From NCBI RefSeq assembly GCF_008087085.1, contig NZ_VIYJ01000007.1, positions 306,972-370,971 on the forward strand: 64,000 nucleotides of DNA. The letters run 5' to 3'. Both the position numbers and the translations under genes were made by a program. This document shows positions 59,311 to 64,000 of the stretch, piece by piece (the first letter of the stretch is position 1; every line of letters begins with the position of its first letter). Origin of the DNA: Nocardioides rubriscoriae. Its GTDB lineage: Bacteria; Actinomycetota; Actinomycetes; Propionibacteriales; Nocardioidaceae. The notes beneath the pieces were generated by a model. That model searched no databases. It was not told the DNA's origin and saw only the letters and a program-made list of their open reading frames with translations.

Positions 59311-59709
59311 TCACCCGGCGTACGTCGCCTGGTAGGCGAGCAGCAGGGCCCGGCCCTCGGTCATGGCGTCGGTGAGCTCGTCGAGCAGGGCGACGACGGG
59401 CTCCACCGACCCCGTGTCGGCCGCGAGCTCGACCGCGCGAGCGGCCTCGCCGGCCCGCAGGCACCCGAGGTTGAGCGCGCTCCCGGCGATCTTGTGGGCT
59501 CGAGCCACCACGGCGGCGGTGTCGCCGGCCGCGACCGACTCGCGGATCGCCACGACGGCCGCCTCGGAGTTGACCTGGAAGTTGCCGATCGCGCGGTCGA
59601 TGTAGGTGGTGTCGCCGGGGTCGAGGTCGCGCAGCGTGTCGAGGCGCCCGACGTCGAGGCCTGCGATCGGGGCCGTCGGCGCCAGTCCGGCGTGGTCGCT
59701 CGCGCTCAT
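59311..59709 (-). CDS. histidine phosphotransfer (Hpt) domain protein
   Basis: A 132-residue four-helix Hpt protein. The phospho-acceptor is His72 in ARAHKIAGSALNLG, with the following helix EAARAVELAADTG. It should relay phosphoryl groups between response regulators and a hybrid kinase; none is encoded next to it. It starts one base after the stop of a PknB-type kinase gene, so the two are made together. That is an unusual pairing of Ser/Thr and His phosphorelay components. Confidence 0.85.
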   Translation of the reverse strand: MSASDHAGLAPTAPIAGLDVGRLDTLRDLDPGDTTYIDRAIGNFQVNSEAAVVAIRESVAAGDTAAVVARAHKIAGSALNLGCLRAGEAARAVELAADTGSVEPVVALLDELTDAMTEGRALLLAYQATYAG

Positions 59710-59710
59710 G

Positions 59711-61171
59711 TCATGCCTCTCCGTCGATCAGCAGCCGATCGCCGTTGCGGACCAGCTGGAGGGTCACGTCGTCGGTGGTCTGGCCGGACCCGGCCTTGGT
59801 GTAACGGTAGGTGTAGCGCACGGTCAGGTCACCGGGATCGGCCTCGATCGACAGCAGCCTGGTGTTCGTGACGTCGCCCCAGAAGCCCGTGTAGCCCGCG
59901 AGCCCACCGCTCGCGGCCTGGAAGCCCGGCGTCAGCTGTGCGAACCCGGCGGGCGGGTCCTGGCTCGCGGTGTCGAGGTAGGCGGCGACGAAGTCCTCGA
60001 GGTCCTGCCGCGTCGGCGGAGCCGCCGTGGTCGGTGCGTCCGTCGTGGGCGAGGGCGTCCGCGACGTCGCGGACGTCGGGGAGCCCGCGCTCGGACCGTT
60101 GCCGGTCTGCTGTGGGTCGTCCATCAGCGCCAGCACCGCGATCACGCCGAGCAGCGCGACGACGAGCAGCCCCACCACGACCGGGAGCACCCGACGGCGC
60201 GGCGCCGGAGCCGGGGCCGGTGCCGGTGCCAGCACCTCGGTCGGCGTGGGTGCGGGCATCGTGGCGCCGACCGGCACGGGGGGCACGGGGGCCACGGGCC
60301 TCAGCTGCTGGGTGCTCTCGGCGGTGGGGACCGGAACCGGAGCCGTGGCCGGGATCTGCCGCGAGCCGTCGTCGGACGACGCCGCCAGCAGCGAGAGCAC
60401 CCCCGCGACGTCGGTCATCGCCCAGCGCCGACGGGGGTCGTGCGCCATCGTGGCCAGCAGCACCGGGGCCATCTCGCCGGCATCGGGCAGCCGCGGCGGC
60501 GGCTCGTTGACGATCTGGTAGAGCGCGCCCAGCACGTTGTCGCCCGTGTCGTACGGCGGGCGGCCGGCGAGCGCGTGGAAGAGCGTCGCGCCCAGCGACC
60601 ACACGTCGCTGGCCGGTGTGGCGAGCCCGCCGGACGCGACCTCCGGCGACAGGTACGCCGGCGACCCGGTCACCAAACCCGTCTGGGTCAGCGAGGCGTC
60701 GGCCTCGTTGCGCGCGATCCCGAAGTCGGAGAGCCTCACGTGGCCGTCGTCGCGGACCAGGATGTTGGAGGGCTTCACGTCTCGGTGCACGACCTGGCTG
60801 GCGTGCGCCGCCGCCAGTGCGGAGGCCACCTGGGCCAGGATGCGGGCAACCTGCTGCGGGGGGAGCGCCCCGTGGTCGCGCACGAGGTCGGCCAGGGTGC
60901 GTCCCGGGACGTACTCCATCACCATGTACTGCTCGTCGCCGTCGGTCACCAGGTCGAAGACCCCGACGATGTTGGGGTGGTTGAGGCTGGCCGCGATCCG
61001 GGCCTCGCGCTCGGCGCGCTGCAGGTCGGGGCTGGAGCCGCCGGGGGCCACGCCGACGCGCTTGACGGCCACGGCACGCCCGAGGACCTCGTCGCGGCCG
61101 AGCCACACCGCGCCCATGCCGCCCCGGCCGATCTCCCGGTCGAGCGAGTACCTGTCCCCGATCACCCGCAA
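59711..61171 (-). CDS. membrane Ser/Thr protein kinase (PknB-like)
   Basis: A 486-residue kinase. The Gly-rich loop is IGRGGMGAVWLG, ATP Lys37 is in VAVKRV, the catalytic loop is HRDVKPSNIL, DFG is in LSDFGIAR, and the activation end is GSPAYLSPEVA. A Pro/Ala-rich linker leads to a transmembrane helix, VLPVVVGLLVVALLGVIAVLAL (about residues 332-354). An external domain of about 130 residues without PASTA repeats follows. The external domain resembles an NTF2/SnoaL-like fold (YLDTASQDPPAGFAQLTPGF). It is coupled to the Hpt gene downstream. Confidence 0.92.
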   Translation of the reverse strand: MRVIGDRYSLDREIGRGGMGAVWLGRDEVLGRAVAVKRVGVAPGGSSPDLQRAEREARIAASLNHPNIVGVFDLVTDGDEQYMVMEYVPGRTLADLVRDHGALPPQQVARILAQVASALAAAHASQVVHRDVKPSNILVRDDGHVRLSDFGIARNEADASLTQTGLVTGSPAYLSPEVASGGLATPASDVWSLGATLFHALAGRPPYDTGDNVLGALYQIVNEPPPRLPDAGEMAPVLLATMAHDPRRRWAMTDVAGVLSLLAASSDDGSRQIPATAPVPVPTAESTQQLRPVAPVPPVPVGATMPAPTPTEVLAPAPAPAPAPRRRVLPVVVGLLVVALLGVIAVLALMDDPQQTGNGPSAGSPTSATSRTPSPTTDAPTTAAPPTRQDLEDFVAAYLDTASQDPPAGFAQLTPGFQAASGGLAGYTGFWGDVTNTRLLSIEADPGDLTVRYTYRYTKAGSGQTTDDVTLQLVRNGDRLLIDGEA

Positions 61172-61270
61172 AACCTACTGCGGACCGACCACCGGTCCTG
61201 CCACGATCCCGGGTGAGGCAGGCTTGGCCTGGCTCCGCCCCACCATCCACCCGACCCGGGAAGGCCCCAC

Positions 61271-62542
61271 GTGCCCGTCGACCCCGCCCTCCTCGACGAC
61301 CTGCAGTGGCGCGGCCTCGTCGCCCACTCCACCGACCTCGACGCGCTGCGCGCGGCGCTCGGCGAGGGCAGCGTGCGGTTCTACGTCGGCTTCGACCCCA
61401 CCGCCCCGAGCATGCACATGGGCAACCTGGTCCAGCTGGCGACCGCCCGCCGGCTCCAGGACGCGGGCCACACGCCGTACCTCCTCGTCGGCGGAGCCAC
61501 CGGCATGATCGGCGACCCCAAGGACTCGGGCGAGCGCACGCTCAACTCGCTCGACACGGTCCAGGAGTGGACCGACCGCTTCCGCCGGCAGATGCAGCGG
61601 TTCCTGACCTTCGAGGGCGACAACCCCGCCACCATCGTCAACAACTACGACTGGACCGAGGGGATGTCGGTCATCGAGTTCCTGCGAGACGTGGGCAAGC
61701 ACTTCCCGGTCAACCGGATGCTCGCGCGCGACACGGTCAGGCGGCGGCTCGAGTCGGGCATCAGCTACACCGAGTTCAGCTACGTGCTGCTGCAGTCGAT
61801 GGACTTCCTCACCCTGCACCGCGACCACGGCGTCGACCTGCAGTTCGGGGGCTCCGACCAGTGGGGCAACATCACCGCGGGCGCCGAGCTCGTCCGCCGC
61901 GTCACCGGCGACCACGTCCACGCGGTGGCGACGCCGTTGGTCACCAAGGCCGACGGCACCAAGTACGGCAAGACCGAGACCGGGGCGCTGTGGCTCGACC
62001 CCGAGATGATGTCGCCCTACGCCTTCCACCAGTTCTGGCTCAACGTCGAGGACGAGAAGGTCGGCGAGCTGCTGCGCATCTTCACGTTCCTGCCCCGCGA
62101 CGAGATCGAGTCCCTCGAGGCCCGGCACGCCGAGAAGCCCTTCCTCCGCCAGGCCCAGAAGGTCCTGGCCGACGCGGTGACGACGTTCGTCCACGGCGCC
62201 GACGAGACCGAGCAGGCCAAGGCGGCCGCAGCGGCGTTGTTCGGCGGGGGAGACCTGACCTCGCTCAGCACCGCGACCCTCGGCGCTGCGCTGCGCGAGG
62301 CGGGTGTCGTGACGCTGGACCGCAGCGACGGCTGGCCCACCATGACCGACCTGTTCGTCACCGCCGGCCTGGTCAAGAGCAAGGGGGAGGCGAGGCGCAC
62401 GGTGACCGAGGGCGGTGCCTACCTCAACAACCAGCGCGTCGAGGACGCCGAGGCCCTGCTGTCGGCCGACGACCTGATCGGCGGGTCGTGGTTGGTCCTG
62501 CGCCGCGGCAAGAAGAGCTTCGCGGGCGTCGAGGTCCACTGA
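61271..62542 (+). CDS. tyrS: tyrosyl-tRNA synthetase
   Basis: A 423-residue class I synthetase charging tRNA-Tyr. The HIGH-type motif is in PTAPSMHMGNLVQL and the KMSKS-type motif in KADGTKYGKTETGALW. Tyrosine-binding blocks are FYVGFDPTA and QFGGSDQWGNI. The C-terminal S4-like RNA-binding domain (TDLFVTAGLVKSKGEARR) is present. The start is GTG 61271. It is followed after one base by the FMN-enzyme gene. Confidence 0.96.
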   Translation: MPVDPALLDDLQWRGLVAHSTDLDALRAALGEGSVRFYVGFDPTAPSMHMGNLVQLATARRLQDAGHTPYLLVGGATGMIGDPKDSGERTLNSLDTVQEWTDRFRRQMQRFLTFEGDNPATIVNNYDWTEGMSVIEFLRDVGKHFPVNRMLARDTVRRRLESGISYTEFSYVLLQSMDFLTLHRDHGVDLQFGGSDQWGNITAGAELVRRVTGDHVHAVATPLVTKADGTKYGKTETGALWLDPEMMSPYAFHQFWLNVEDEKVGELLRIFTFLPRDEIESLEARHAEKPFLRQAQKVLADAVTTFVHGADETEQAKAAAAALFGGGDLTSLSTATLGAALREAGVVTLDRSDGWPTMTDLFVTAGLVKSKGEARRTVTEGGAYLNNQRVEDAEALLSADDLIGGSWLVLRRGKKSFAGVEVH

Positions 62543-62543
62543 G

Positions 62544-63599
62544 GTGTCCGACGCGCGCTGGCTGGCTGGGCTCGAGGAGCAGGCACGTCGGCGCCTGTCG
62601 CCCCCCGTGTTCGATTACGTCGCCATGGGCGCCCGCGACGGCGTGACGGCCGCCGCCGCCGCGTCGTCGTGGCGGTCCTGGTCCCTGCACCCGCGGGTGA
62701 TGCGCGACGTCACGACGGTCGACATCTCCACCGAGGTGCTCGGCCGCCGCACGGCAGTGCCCTTCGGGGTCGCCCCGACGACCCTGCAGCGGGCGGTCCA
62801 CCCGGACGGCGAGCTGGCGGTGGCCCGTGCGGTGGCGGCGGCCGACGGGTTGATGGTCGTCTCGAGCAACGCCGGCACCCGCTTCGCCGAGCTCGCCGCC
62901 ACGGGCGTGCGGTGGTGGGTCCAGTGCTACCTCCCGGCCGACCGGCGCCTGGCCGAGCCGCTGCTGCACCGTGCGGTGGCCGCTGGTGCCGACGCCGTCG
63001 TCCTCACGGTCGACACCCCGGTCGTGGGCACCAAGTACCCCCGCGACGACGGCCCCGTCGTCTGGGACGTCGTCGACCCGGAGATCCTCAGGGTCAACTT
63101 CGACCCGGGGTACGACGACGCCCCGGGGTCCGCGAAGGCACTCGACCTCGGCGCGCACGACATCGAGTGGCTGCGCAGCACCACCGGGCTCCCGGTCGTG
63201 GTCAAGGGCGTCCTACGTCCCGACGACGCGGTCCTCGCCGTCGACGCCGGTGCCGCAGCAGTCTGGGTCTCCAACCACGGGGGCCGGCAGCTCGACCGGG
63301 CGGTCTCGACGGCGACCGTGCTCGCCGATGTTGTCGCAGCGGTCGCGGGCCGCGCCCAGGTCTACGTCGACGGCGGCCTGAGCACCGGTCTCGACGTCGT
63401 GACGGCGCTGGCCCTGGGGGCAGCCCACACCTTCGTGGGACGCCTCCTCCTGTTCGCCCTCGTCGAGGGCGAGCCCGGCGTGACCAGGATGCTCACCGAG
63501 CTGCGCGCGCAGACGCTCGACGCACTGCGTCTCTGCGGGGCCCGCGACGTGGCCGAGACGCACGGCCTCGTGGCCACCACAGCGCCCACAAGCCTCTGA
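62544..63599 (+). CDS. FMN-dependent alpha-hydroxy-acid dehydrogenase/oxidase
   Basis: A 351-residue TIM-barrel flavoenzyme of the glycolate/lactate oxidase family. FDYVAMGARDGVTAAAA is at the N-terminus, PFGVAPTTLQRAVHPDGE is the FMN-binding block, LPVVVKGVLRPDDA carries the FMN Lys, and VSNHGGRQLDRA carries the catalytic His and Arg. YVDGGLSTGLDVV and FVGRLLLFAL end the phosphate site. The substrate (lactate, glycolate or other) is unknown. The start is GTG 62544, one base after tyrS, so the genes are cotranscribed. Confidence 0.88.
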   Translation: MSDARWLAGLEEQARRRLSPPVFDYVAMGARDGVTAAAAASSWRSWSLHPRVMRDVTTVDISTEVLGRRTAVPFGVAPTTLQRAVHPDGELAVARAVAAADGLMVVSSNAGTRFAELAATGVRWWVQCYLPADRRLAEPLLHRAVAAGADAVVLTVDTPVVGTKYPRDDGPVVWDVVDPEILRVNFDPGYDDAPGSAKALDLGAHDIEWLRSTTGLPVVVKGVLRPDDAVLAVDAGAAAVWVSNHGGRQLDRAVSTATVLADVVAAVAGRAQVYVDGGLSTGLDVVTALALGAAHTFVGRLLLFALVEGEPGVTRMLTELRAQTLDALRLCGARDVAETHGLVATTAPTSL

Positions 63600-64000
63600 C
63601 CTGGGCAAACGTCGGTTCGGGCCCTCTGTGGCCCGGGTCACGTCGACTCGATTTGTCGTTCTCCGGGAACTCCCCTAATGTTCTCTTTGTCGCCAGGGAG
63701 CGGCGGGGAGCAAGGCCAGTCGGCCGGGCTCCCGGCCCCGGGGTGACCGACATCAGCACATCCGACCGGATGGCGGCACACTCGCTTTGCGAGAAGGCCA
63801 AGATCCGGGCAAGATCTGCGCGGTAGGTTCATCAGTCTCCGGACTCAAGCCTTTCACGAGGTGGCGGCCGGAGTGCGTCTGATGTTTGAGAACTCAACAG
63901 TGTGTCATAGTCGACGAATTAGTTTGATGCTCGTCTGTTTGTTGGATGGGTTTAGTTTTTTCGGCAATGATTCTGGCGATAGCTAGTAATCGTATTTGTC
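63600..64000 (+). promoter_or_regulatory. rRNA operon promoter and leader region (16S gene lies beyond the window)
   Basis: No protein gene is seen. A hairpin CGGGCC / GGCCCG (63618-63635) may end the upstream operon. TTGTCG (63653-63658) and TAATGT (63676-63681) are separated by 17 bases, a good vegetative promoter. Further on, the sequence near 63,882-63,900 (GATGTTTGAGAACTCAACA) is the boxA-like leader element found before actinobacterial 16S genes, and the GC content drops sharply as in such leaders. Confidence 0.72.

Overview
The window is very GC-rich, densely coded DNA from an actinobacterium, most likely a member of the Nocardioidaceae (Nocardioides or a close relative). This is inferred from three things: GTG starts and overlapping ATGA stop/start junctions are common; actinobacterial marker genes are present (sigR-rsrA, bL37, pdtaS, whiB1, an rsbW-sigF type pair, Ni-SOD with its sodX protease); and their order resembles the sigH-rshA-pdtaS-whiB1 neighbourhood of mycobacteria. 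Layout: 1-9.2 kb is a stress and signalling block: the end of an SOS-associated peptidase gene, a hydrolase, sigR-rsrA with an apparent SigR autoregulatory promoter, ribosomal protein bL37, thioesterase/GNAT/TPP enzyme genes, a DUF2785 gene, the PdtaS histidine kinase, WhiB1 with a CRP-like box, and a SigF-type sigma factor with its RsbW-type anti-sigma factor. 9.3-19.6 kb carries a lipase-like hydrolase, a divergent TDT-channel/LysR pair, divergent sodN/sodX, malic enzyme, zwf, two oxidoreductases and an amidase. 19-22 kb is a TetR-controlled fatty-acid desaturase operon (reductase, desaturase, small helical protein), followed by a secreted beta-domain protein and a second copy of the small protein gene. 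24-39.5 kb is ordinary core genome (MFS transporter, deaminase, glyS, dusB, dgt, dnaG, tRNA-Asn, PIG-L deacetylase, LCP ligase). From 39,536 to 58,516 lies an apparently intact integrative mobilizable element of about 18.9 kb inserted in a tRNA-Met(CAT) gene. A truncated 5' tRNA half marks the left end; the complete tRNA and a tyrosine integrase mark the right end. The element carries an excisionase-like gene and a MobF relaxase but no visible type IV secretion or replication genes, so it probably depends on a helper for transfer. Its cargo centres on metals and ions: DUF305/DUF6153/DUF4396 genes around a CsoR-like operator; a fluoride operon crcB-DUF190-crcB behind a fluoride riboswitch; a cation antiporter; and a second LysR/TDT-channel pair paralogous to the chromosomal pair at 9.9-12.0 kb. 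It also holds an ECF sigma/anti-sigma/secreted-protein operon, a uracil-DNA glycosylase-like gene, a frameshifted SnoaL-like gene, two decayed recombinases and a relic tRNA 3' half. 58.6-63.6 kb returns to core genes (a VTT membrane protein, an Hpt protein coupled to a PknB-type kinase, tyrS, an FMN-dependent hydroxyacid oxidase). The last 400 bases look like the promoter and leader of an rRNA operon whose 16S gene lies beyond the window.
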